32,628 bases of DNA, from positions 1-32,628 of the forward strand of contig JAGAWN010000079.1 of the NCBI GenBank assembly GCA_017941355.1. The letters are read 5' to 3'. This document shows positions 15,221-21,375 of the stretch, piece after piece (the stretch's first letter is position 1; each line of letters starts with the position of its first letter). The position numbers and the translations under genes were made by a program. The notes beneath the pieces were generated by a model. The model saw only the letters and a program-made list of their open reading frames with translations. It was not told the origin of the DNA and did no database searches. This stretch comes from Ruminiclostridium sp. (lineage in GTDB: Bacteria; Bacillota; Clostridia; Oscillospirales; Ruminococcaceae).

Positions 15221-15988
15221 TTACTGCATTCGCCTGCAAAGCCGCTCCCGGTTTTCCGCAGCCTGCTCCACAGCAGAACCTTGCTGTCTGAACTGCCGGA
15301 CACTCACACGACGGTAAGGCGCAGCATCGTACAGTTCCCTCAATCTGCTGCACCGACAGAGCTGCCGCAGAGTGTCACGCTTTATCTGCCGGACACGTTC
15401 AACAGATACACCGATAGCAGCGCTTACCGACACCAGAGTTTCCCCCTCATAATAAACGCGCTCGATAACGTCAAGGCTTCGCGGCTTATCTGACAATTCC
15501 GCCTGTACGGATTCTCTTACGGCACGGCAGTAATCAGCCTGTTCGACATTCCGGAAAGGTTCCTCGGCGGTCTCATCGGGAACAAGCTCCATGCGGGAAT
15601 TTTCCCCGTCTCCCTCGTCTGAACGTATTGGTTCATCGAGCGAAAACGCAGCATTGTTCAATGGTTCGCTGTAAGCTGTCCGTGTGCGCATACCGATAAG
15701 CGCCGCAGCATGGTTCCTGAATGGGAATCCGCAGAACGATATAAACAGCATAGCCGATTGTTCCGGCGGTCTGGAATTGTACGCCTGCACCGCATCGAGC
15801 ATTGCAAAATAGCTTTCCTGCATTATATCCTCGTATGTCACACCGCACCGCGCACACCTTTCCGCGTGTCCCGCCGCGTATTTCGTCGCTGCCATACGGT
15901 AATACCGCCGCATTTTCTCCCACAGGAGCGGGAGAAGCTCATCATTACCGCCCTCGCCGATAAGTGCCGCTATTTTCTCATTTGTCAT
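15221..15988 (-). CDS. Sigma-70-like factor
   Basis: A 255-residue protein with sigma-70 layout: region 2-like YEDIMQESYFAMLDAVQAYN (about 51-70), an acidic linker (about 115-150), and region 4 helix-turn-helix LVSVSAAIGVSVERVRQIKRDTLRQL (about 187-212). It should recruit RNA polymerase to alternative promoters, probably those of the element. The last 45 residues are Arg/Gln-rich and unlike sigma factors. AAGGAG lies 11 bases before the ATG. It is encoded just downstream of Rep on the same strand. Such sigma-like proteins are frequent in Bacillota mobile elements; some act as regulators of replication or transfer genes. Confidence 0.8.
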   Translation of the reverse strand: MTNEKIAALIGEGGNDELLPLLWEKMRRYYRMAATKYAAGHAERCARCGVTYEDIMQESYFAMLDAVQAYNSRPPEQSAMLFISFCGFPFRNHAAALIGMRTRTAYSEPLNNAAFSLDEPIRSDEGDGENSRMELVPDETAEEPFRNVEQADYCRAVRESVQAELSDKPRSLDVIERVYYEGETLVSVSAAIGVSVERVRQIKRDTLRQLCRCSRLRELYDAAPYRRVSVRQFRQQGSAVEQAAENRERLCRRMQ

Positions 15989-16020
15989 TGACAGACCGCT
16001 CCTTTTATGCTAAAATAATA

Positions 16021-16941
16021 TCATATCAGACGCCGGGAAATAATGTCTGTAGGAGCGGCAATGCGGGGAATTTCCCCGTGTTGTCGTTTTTTTGTATGTT
16101 TGTCAAGTTGTTTATCCGGTTTCGGTCTGAACCGCGCAGATATATACACCCTGCCGGTGACGGGGTTGACGGTGGGTATCATGTCGATCAGTTCCCTGCC
16201 GTACCTGTTTTCGAGGATCCGGCGGAGCTGTTCGTTCTGTTCATGTCTGACCGCCTGCTGTGCCTTTACGAGTTCCGACAGTTCGGCGGTGCGCTTCCGG
16301 CTGAATTTGTTGTCGATTATCGTTTCCGTGGGGCGTTTGATGTTCCGCGTTGCGTTCCAGCGGTGCAGCCCCTTGCCCTGCCCCTTTGTGCGGGACTTTG
16401 ACATGTACTCGGCGATACGCTCGCAGCCGCGTTCATCTTCTCCCGACTGGATCAGGGAGCAGTTGCAGTACCCGCGGTTTTCGCTCCCACGCCCCGCCTT
16501 CCAGCACTTCTCGATTTCCTCACGCGGGACGCCGCCGTTTATGACGATATGGTGATGCACGCGCGTGCAAGTGCCGCTTTCGTCCTTTATCCTGCCGCCC
16601 TCAGTAACATAGATCGCTTTCAGCTCGCTCCCGTTCTTTGCGTACAGCCGTTTCAGGCGGACTATAAAATTCCCGATCTGTCTCTGCGCTTCGTCGAGCG
16701 GAGGAGGATTACCCGTGTATGTCGATGTCAGGTAGTAGTCCCTTGCTCCGAAGTTGTGCATGATTAGCTGTCGGAGCTGATTCCGTGAGTGCCGGTCATT
16801 TGCTGCGATGATATGCGGCGGAGTTGCTTTTGACCGTTTTGCCCGCTTCGCCGGGGGAAAATAGCTGTCGTCCATTTCGTAAATGTCAACGTCGAGGAAG
16901 TCTGCACCGAACCGTGTTTTTTTCTCTCTTATGTATTTCAT
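16021..16941 (-). CDS. HUH-type rolling-circle replication initiator (Rep)
   Basis: A 306-residue protein with rolling-circle motifs in order: motif 1 YLTSTY (70-75), motif 2 VHHHIVIN with metal-binding histidines (128-135), and motif 3 AEYMSKSR with candidate catalytic Tyr179. It would nick one strand and start replication (or transfer) of the excised element. The ATG at 16941 lacks a clear ribosome binding site and overlaps a TATAAT-like sequence, so initiation may be unusual or the start may be at the ATG encoding MDDSYFPP (residue 23). The last 12 or so codons run through copy 3 of the element's palindromic repeat, so the C-terminus (EIPRIAAPTD) is repeat-derived. It carries one AGCGGCACTT motif next to the HUH codons. 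Confidence 0.8.
   Translation of the reverse strand: MKYIREKKTRFGADFLDVDIYEMDDSYFPPAKRAKRSKATPPHIIAANDRHSRNQLRQLIMHNFGARDYYLTSTYTGNPPPLDEAQRQIGNFIVRLKRLYAKNGSELKAIYVTEGGRIKDESGTCTRVHHHIVINGGVPREEIEKCWKAGRGSENRGYCNCSLIQSGEDERGCERIAEYMSKSRTKGQGKGLHRWNATRNIKRPTETIIDNKFSRKRTAELSELVKAQQAVRHEQNEQLRRILENRYGRELIDMIPTVNPVTGRVYISARFRPKPDKQLDKHTKKRQHGEIPRIAAPTDIISRRLI
16054..16078. repeat. Palindromic repeat, copy 3, inside the rep 3' end
   Basis: AGCGGCAATGCGGGGAA with TTTCCCCG, matching the copies at 13992 and 14291. Here it is within coding sequence near the end of rep and is followed on the plus strand by a T-run (16084-16092 region). Confidence 0.7.
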
Positions 16942-17021
16942 TATACCGTGTGTATATTGGCGAAAATGATGAAGAACATGAAGAACGGGGGAAAAGTTAA
17001 ACCCTATTACAAGCCCTCTAT

Positions 17022-17049
17022 ACGGCGAAAATTGCCGCTTTTCGCCGTT
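17022..17049. terminator. Hairpin between xis-like and rep genes
   Basis: ACGGCGAAAA (17022-17031) pairs perfectly with TTTTCGCCGT (17040-17049) around a 7-base loop. It lies after the xis-like gene in the leftward direction; TTTT follows in the plus direction. It is probably a transcription terminator, direction uncertain. Confidence 0.55.
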
Positions 17050-17073
17050 TTGTACTTCATCGGAAAAATTTTT

Positions 17074-17325
17074 TCAGCCGAGCCGACGAATCCCGTCTGT
17101 TACAGCGGGTAAAGTTGATTTATCGGCAATTTTGGCACGGCTCAGATACGCGGCGAGAGCGTCGCAGTTAACAAGTATTTTCCCGCGTGAGCCGTCAGCG
17201 CCGAGCCTGATCGCGGGAACCTTTCCGGAAATGACAAGGTTGCGAGTAGCATAATACGAGAGACCGAACATCTCCGCAGCGGCTTTGAGCGGTTCCATAC
17301 GGGGCGGTTTAAATTCTGTGATCAT
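17074..17325 (-). CDS. Excisionase-like HTH protein
   Basis: An 83-residue protein with the MerR-like winged HTH of excisionases: PLKAAAEMFGLSYYATRNLVISGKVPAIRLGADGSRGKILVNCDALAAYLSRA. Family members bind the att arms and steer the integrase toward excision. AAAGGAGAAAATGA gives a strong ribosome binding site. It shares an upstream region with a strong rightward promoter; a leftward TTGAAA-N18-TATTAT is the likely promoter for this gene. It could instead be a plain regulator, but its size, place in an integrase-bearing element and fold favour excisionase. Confidence 0.75.
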   Translation of the reverse strand: MITEFKPPRMEPLKAAAEMFGLSYYATRNLVISGKVPAIRLGADGSRGKILVNCDALAAYLSRAKIADKSTLPAVTDGIRRLG

Positions 17326-17343
17326 TCATTTTCTCCTTTTTTG

Positions 17344-17382
17344 TTGACACTGCCCCGCTAATATGATATAATAATAGCGGGG
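17344..17382 (+). promoter_or_regulatory. Perfect consensus promoter with flanking operator
   Basis: TTGACA (17344-17349), 17 bases, TATAAT (17367-17372). CCCCGCTA (17353-17360) and TAGCGGGG (17375-17382) form an 8-bp inverted repeat around the -10 box, so a dimeric repressor would block polymerase here. No protein-coding gene lies downstream on this strand. Confidence 0.85.
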
Positions 17383-17458
17383 ATAAAGTCATTTCAATGT
17401 GGTTTTAAACTCGTTTCCCGCCTGATATGCTGCAACATATCAGGCGGTTTTTGTTGTG
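17379..17458 (+). ncRNA. Candidate small RNA
   Basis: A consensus promoter and a strong terminator (CCGCCTGATATG/CATATCAGGCGG with TTTTT, 17428-17457) enclose about 75 bases with no gene. The predicted transcript begins near 17379 and is single-stranded for about 45 bases before the terminator hairpin. Its 3' end overlaps the 3' end of the opposite gene by about 18 bases. A role in copy or excision control by base-pairing is possible but is inference. Confidence 0.55.
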
Positions 17459-17784
17459 TCTGAAAGTTCACGCTCGATTCGCTCCAGTTCCGACCACTGC
17501 TCGCGCGTGGCTTCTCGCCGAATGAGTTCTTTTACAGGCCGTAGCGCGATATTGCCGCTGTGCAGACGACTGAGTTGAGAACGGTAATAGGCGAGAGCTT
17601 CATCAACCGACATCGGCATAAAGTAACCGTTGTTTGGTGTGGAGCATATCGGATATCCTTCTGCACGCGCCTGCAATACGGCGGCCTGCACATCTCGCTC
17701 GGAGCACCCCATTTTTTCGGCGAGCTTTCGGCATGAGATGGCGTTGTCCTTACCCAGCGGGATATAATTCTTGATGTCCTTCAT
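17440..17784 (-). CDS. Winged-helix-like small DNA-binding protein
   Basis: 114 residues. The N-terminal half (ISCRKLAEKMGCSERDVQAAVLQARAEGYPICSTPNNGYFMP) has the pattern of a winged helix-turn-helix ending in a beta-hairpin wing; the C-terminal half is helical and charged. The ATG at 17784 follows AAAGGGGTGAAACGAAT; longer frames have no such site and overlap the upstream gene. It is the second gene of a leftward pair from the promoter near 18074-18102. Proteins like this occur in phage and element early regions; exact role unknown. Confidence 0.7.
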   Translation of the reverse strand: MKDIKNYIPLGKDNAISCRKLAEKMGCSERDVQAAVLQARAEGYPICSTPNNGYFMPMSVDEALAYYRSQLSRLHSGNIALRPVKELIRREATREQWSELERIERELSDTTKTA

Positions 17785-17800
17785 ATTCGTTTCACCCCTT

Positions 17801-18004
17801 TCAAGTGCCGCTATTCGTGGCGGTTTCGTTATCAGTTCGGGTAGCGGCACTTTGAGCGGCACGTTTCTCCCAAAATCGCCGATTATGTTCGCGAACCTTG
17901 TCCTTGTTCGCTGCCCTCCACTCTTTCTGGTACTGGCGTCGAGCTTCAATAACGGCACGTTCATTTGCCGAAAGAGTTGTGACATCAATTTTTACATTTT
18001 TCAT
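17801..18004 (-). CDS. Small basic helical protein (67 residues)
   Basis: 67 residues, start at the ATG at 18004 behind AAGGAG. The core (NERAVIEARRQYQKEWRAANKDKVREHNRRFWEKRAA) is a long charged helix. Similar short proteins are common in Clostridia phages and elements, but I know no function. Its last codons contain two AGCGGCACTT motifs as an 11-bp inverted repeat (17803-17852), so the 3' end of the mRNA can fold into a hairpin. It is the first gene after the leftward switch promoter. Confidence 0.65.
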   Translation of the reverse strand: MKNVKIDVTTLSANERAVIEARRQYQKEWRAANKDKVREHNRRFWEKRAAQSAATRTDNETATNSGT

Positions 18005-18041
18005 TTGTATGCTCCTTATAAAGTTTTTCTTTCGCTTGCGC

Positions 18042-18116
18042 TTGACAAGGAAACAAGTTCTTGCTATAATGTGAGTATAACAGAAAGCAGAAATAAAGTC
18101 AAGCATAAATTTCTGC
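18042..18116. promoter_or_regulatory. Overlapping face-to-face promoters of the element's switch region
   Basis: Rightward: TTGACA (18042-18047), 17 bases, TATAAT (18065-18070). Leftward: TTGACT (18097-18102), 17 bases, TATACT (18074-18079). The -10 boxes are 3 bases apart and the promoters point at each other, so polymerase cannot use both at once. An inverted repeat GCAGAAAT/ATTTCTGC (18087-18116) spans the leftward -35 box and may be the repressor site. This is the layout of a lysogeny-type decision switch. Confidence 0.8.
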
Positions 18117-18166
18117 TGTAAACAAATGTAAAGCACAGCTTTATCAAGTGCGAGGTTATTGTGATT

Positions 18167-18973
18167 ATGGCAAGCAAAGCAACACGGTCAACATATACTC
18201 CGGAAAAAGAAAACGCGGTATTCGCCACAAGATTACGAAATTTGTTCAAAGAAAACAGTAAAACACATACTGATTTAGCAGATTATATTACAAAAGAAGC
18301 CGGCGAAAGTGTAACCCGTCAGGCTGTTGGTCAATGGTGCAACGGTACGACTTGCCCCAATATCAAAACTGTACCAATTATTGCGAAATATTTTAAGGTT
18401 TCAACGGATTATCTATTTGGTTTGTCTGATTATAAAACCAGCGATATAGAAAAAAGCTATATTGCAAAATACATGCACATTTCCCCTGATACAATAGATA
18501 AAATGCATGTGAATGTTATTAATGCTGTTGGTAATACTTTAGAAGATCAAAATGGTATATATTTTGTTTTTGATAAAATCATATCAAGTTATGCTTTTTG
18601 GGATATAGTATGTTCTTGTTGGAATATCGACATGTTAAGTCATTTAAAATATTCCCCTGGCAAGCAATACACCGAATTGAATGTGGAAGATATTTATAAA
18701 ATCGCCGATAAATTAGAAGTGCTTCCCGGTGACATTCACTCTTTTATTGCTAACAAATCAAAAAAAATCGTAGATGTTTTAAGCGGGGAACGAGAAATAG
18801 ATGCAAAATGTAATATGTTTAGATACGAGAATTTCAAAGACATAGAGCGAATATCTAATTTGTTTGACTTTAGAGAGCATTTTTCAGAATGCAGCATAGA
18901 CGAATTATGTGAAATTTTAGGTATTGACGAGTCTACATTGAACGATTTAAGAACAAAGAAAGCCGGTGATTAA
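18167..18973 (+). CDS. XRE-family repressor with long C-terminal domain
   Basis: About 268 residues. An N-terminal Cro/C1 helix-turn-helix (RLRNLFKENSKTHTDLADYI, then SVTRQAVGQWCNGTTCP and YFKVSTDYLFGLSD) is followed by about 185 residues I do not recognise. The C-terminal part is distinctly AT-rich compared with the genes around it, hinting at a different origin. The start could be the ATG at 18167 or a GTG at 18161; GAGG at 18152 is nearer to the GTG. It is transcribed from the rightward switch promoter and its stop abuts the integrase ATG (TAAATG), so both are made together. Probable role: repressor keeping the element integrated. Confidence 0.8.
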   Translation: MASKATRSTYTPEKENAVFATRLRNLFKENSKTHTDLADYITKEAGESVTRQAVGQWCNGTTCPNIKTVPIIAKYFKVSTDYLFGLSDYKTSDIEKSYIAKYMHISPDTIDKMHVNVINAVGNTLEDQNGIYFVFDKIISSYAFWDIVCSCWNIDMLSHLKYSPGKQYTELNVEDIYKIADKLEVLPGDIHSFIANKSKKIVDVLSGEREIDAKCNMFRYENFKDIERISNLFDFREHFSECSIDELCEILGIDESTLNDLRTKKAGD

Positions 18974-20368
18974 ATGCCAAACATAACAAAGCGCGGCGAC
19001 TCCTACCGGATCACCGTGTCTCTCGGAGCTGACGGAACCGGCAAGCAGCGCCGCAAATATCTGACCTTCAAGCCGCCGGCAGGGCTTACCCCTAAACAGG
19101 AAAAGAAAGCCGTAGATCAAGCGGCACTTGAATTTGAACATAAAGTCTTGAACGGTGATGTCCTCGACCAAAGCACCCGCTTTCACGACTTCATGAAGCG
19201 CTGGCTGACCGAATACGCGGAAAAGCAGTTGAAAGTCCGTACTTACACACGATATCGTGAGCTGCTTGTGCGCGCCGACATCGCTTTCGGCAACATGAAG
19301 CTGAAGGACATCAAGCCGCATCACCTGACCGAGTTTTACAACAATCTCGGTGAGCAAGGTGTCCGAAAGGATATAAAATACACTCCCACGGACTACGCCG
19401 CCGAGCTGATACGTAAAGCCGGCATGACACAAGCGGCAATTTCAGCAGGCGCGGGAGTCGGTAAGTCCTGCATTTACAGCTGTCTGCACGGGGAAAGAGT
19501 GTCAGCGGACACGGCGCGGAAGCTGTCGGACTACTTCAAGGAAGAACTTGACGAGATGTTCACAAAGGACGAGGACAAAGGGCTGTCCGGAAGAACGGTC
19601 AAGGATCATCACACTGTCCTGTCCTCTCTTTTCTCGACGGCGGTGCAATGGCAGGTCATACCGTCAAATCCCTGTGAACGTGTCAAGCCGCCGAAATACA
19701 AGAAGCCGGAAAGCCGGTATCTCGACGAAAACGGTGCAGCGGCACTCATTGCCGCTTTATCGGAAGAACCGTATCACTATCAGATAGCAGTCTATACGCT
19801 GCTGTACACCGGCCTGCGGCGCGGGGAGGTATGCGGGCTTGAATGGTGCGATATCGACGATATAAAGGGTCTGCTCACGGTGCGGAACAATCTGCTTTAT
19901 GTTCCGGAAAAGGGCTTGTATATCGACGAGCCGAAGTCCGAGAGCTCAAAGCGCGTTATAACGATGCCTGCCGACCTCGTGGAGCTGCTCAAAAATAACC
20001 GGAAATGGCAGAAAGAGCAGGAAGAACGTCTCGGGACGGCGTGGAACAGGAATAACAGCGTTATCCGCAACCCAGACGGGAGCCGTATGCGCCCCGATAC
20101 TCTGTCGAGCTGGTTCCACGATTTTGTGCAGCGGCACGGGCTTCCGGACATATCCCTGCACTCCTTGCGACACACAAACGCCACTTTGATGATTGCGAGC
20201 GGTATTCCCCTCAAGACGGTATCGGTGCGTCTCGGACATTCGAGCGTCGCGATAACCGGTGATTTGTACAGCCATGCGATTCAGTCGGTTGACGCGCTTG
20301 CAGCGGGAGCACTGAACGATATACTGTCTCCCTCGAAGAATGCCGAGAAGAATATAAAAGTCGGGTAA
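18974..20368 (+). CDS. int: Tyrosine integrase with an embedded HTH domain
   Basis: A 464-residue tyrosine recombinase. Catalytic residues: Arg282 (TGLRRGE), His396/Arg399 (HSLRHTNA), His422 (LGHSS) and nucleophile Tyr432 (DLYSHA). The N-terminal arm-binding domain (1-55) and core-binding domain (from about 70) are present. Residues about 138-197 are an extra XRE-like helix-turn-helix (IRKAGMTQAAISAGAGVGKSCIYSCLHGERVSADTARKLSDYF) inserted in the core-binding domain, which explains the unusual length. It should recombine the 46-bp tRNA-derived att core at 11332 and 20539. Coupled to the repressor gene by stop-start contact; a terminator follows. Confidence 0.92.
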   Translation: MPNITKRGDSYRITVSLGADGTGKQRRKYLTFKPPAGLTPKQEKKAVDQAALEFEHKVLNGDVLDQSTRFHDFMKRWLTEYAEKQLKVRTYTRYRELLVRADIAFGNMKLKDIKPHHLTEFYNNLGEQGVRKDIKYTPTDYAAELIRKAGMTQAAISAGAGVGKSCIYSCLHGERVSADTARKLSDYFKEELDEMFTKDEDKGLSGRTVKDHHTVLSSLFSTAVQWQVIPSNPCERVKPPKYKKPESRYLDENGAAALIAALSEEPYHYQIAVYTLLYTGLRRGEVCGLEWCDIDDIKGLLTVRNNLLYVPEKGLYIDEPKSESSKRVITMPADLVELLKNNRKWQKEQEERLGTAWNRNNSVIRNPDGSRMRPDTLSSWFHDFVQRHGLPDISLHSLRHTNATLMIASGIPLKTVSVRLGHSSVAITGDLYSHAIQSVDALAAGALNDILSPSKNAEKNIKVG

Positions 20369-20374
20369 TACAAC

Positions 20375-20410
20375 AAAAGACGGTAAGCTGCAATAGTTTA
20401 CCGTCTTTTA
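20375..20410 (+). terminator. Terminator of the integrase operon
   Basis: AAAAGACGGTAA pairs with TTACCGTCTTTT around a short loop, T-run included, 7 bases after the integrase stop. Confidence 0.85.
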
Positions 20411-20440
20411 CTTATCTTTTCGGCTCTTTTTCAATCGTTG

Positions 20441-20460
20441 TGCGACAAATATGCGACAAA
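20441..20460. repeat. Integrase arm-type direct repeats, right end of element
   Basis: TGCGACAAA at 20441 and 20452, 11 bases apart, matching the array at 11497-11526 at the opposite end. Confidence 0.6.
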
Positions 20461-20504
20461 TGCCCGAAATGATGTTAAAATATCGTTTAGCTGCACTAAA
20501 TCAA

Positions 20505-20534
20505 AAACCGCTCAAGCCTTTGCCTGAGCGGTTT
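20505..20534 (-). terminator. Terminator downstream of att copy 2
   Basis: On the minus strand AAACCGCTCA pairs with TGAGCGGTTT and is followed by TTTTT. It lies 4 bases from the CCA end of the tRNA-derived core, so the element supplies a new terminator to any tRNA gene it rebuilds. Confidence 0.75.
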
Positions 20535-20538
20535 CCCT

Positions 20539-20584
20539 ATGGTGGACCCGGGGAGGATCGAACTCCTGACCTCCGCGTTGCGAA
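20539..20584 (-). repeat. att core copy 2: 3' half of a tRNA gene
   Basis: Identical over 46 bases to 11332-11377. Sequence beyond the anticodon-loop end differs from copy 1 and contains no tRNA 5' half. It marks the right end of the 9.2-kb element and, from its other side, probably the left end of a second one. Confidence 0.85.
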
Positions 20585-20714
20585 GCCCTCTCCGATTTAT
20601 TTGTGATTTCGTGCAATTTGCCGCAATTGGCTTTATAATGCGGTTTATCGCCGTTAGCGTTTCAATTTATTTAGGGCGATCTGAGGTGATTTTTGACCCC
20701 TTTTTGAGGCTTGT

Positions 20715-20736
20715 GTCAACAAAAAGTCAACAAAAA
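20715..20736. repeat. Tandem 11-bp repeats beside att copy 2
   Basis: GTCAACAAAAA twice in tandem. The 11-base period and distance from the core mirror the TGCGACAAA arms beside copy 1, but the sequence is different, as expected of arm sites for a different integrase. Confidence 0.5.
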
Positions 20737-20835
20737 TCGAGCGGAAATGTATAGTTATTAAATCAACACATGTGACAGATCACAAGATATTTCAGATTAG
20801 CTAAAAATGCTTTAAATAAGCCAATTAATTTAATG

Positions 20836-20873
20836 ACCCGGCGTGGTCCGCATCAGTGAGAGGCGTGCCGGGT
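20836..20873. other. Hairpin
   Basis: ACCCGGC (20836-20842) pairs with GCCGGGT (20867-20873) over a 24-base loop. No T-run follows, so it is not an obvious terminator. Confidence 0.4.
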
Positions 20874-20966
20874 TCTGTTGAAGATATTATACATCATTTG
20901 CTCAAAAATGTCAAGATTTACTGCGGAGGTCAAGAGTACGAATACTCTTACTAATTTCAATGTAGT

Positions 20967-21002
20967 CTTACACTGACTTTTACACTGACTCTTACACTGA
21001 CT
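20967..21002. repeat. Three tandem 12-bp repeats (iteron-like)
   Basis: CTTACACTGACT, TTTACACTGACT, CTTACACTGACT in direct succession, with two degenerate relatives (GCGCTGACTTTTTT and CACTGACTTTTC, 21057-21080). They could be iterons, arm-type sites or an operator. The region from 20740 to 21230 otherwise holds no gene. Confidence 0.6.
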
Positions 21003-21111
21003 TTTTTGCTGAAAAATCCGTATTTCACGGGCTTTTATAAGAAAAATAGCGTTCTTGCGCTGACTTTTTTCACTGACTTTTCTACGTTTTTCGATTTTAA
21101 TCCATCTATAT

Positions 21112-21134
21112 AAAAAGGCTCCCGCAAGAGCCTT
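21112..21134 (-). terminator. Leftward terminator-like hairpin
   Basis: On the minus strand AAGGCTC pairs with GAGCCTT over a 6-base loop and is followed by TTTTA. No leftward gene is visible upstream of it, so it may be a relic or may end antisense transcription. Confidence 0.5.
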
Positions 21135-21234
21135 CAGGTTACAGGCTTCACAAGTTTCTGTAACACGATCACTATAAGAATAATAGCATATTTATCGCAA
21201 ACTGTCAATATCATTCGTTGAGTAATCGCATCAA

Positions 21235-21350
21235 TTAACGCACGCGTGCGTTAAGATTTATATTAAACACATCACAAACGCATCAAAAGTATTGACTTAA
21301 CGCACGAATGATGATATAATAATATAAAATCTAACGCACGCGTGCGTTAG
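21235..21350 (+). promoter_or_regulatory. Promoter with two perfect 20-bp palindromes
   Basis: TTGACT (21292-21297), 17 bases, TATAAT (21315-21320). Palindromes TTAACGCACGCGTGCGTTAA (21235-21254) and CTAACGCACGCGTGCGTTAG (21331-21350) flank it, and a half site TTAACGCACG (21297-21306) lies between the boxes. Occupation of the sites would shut the promoter, with looping possible. The binding protein may be the downstream gene product itself. Confidence 0.85.
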
Positions 21351-21375
21351 ATGATGTGTTAAATGAGGTGTTAAA

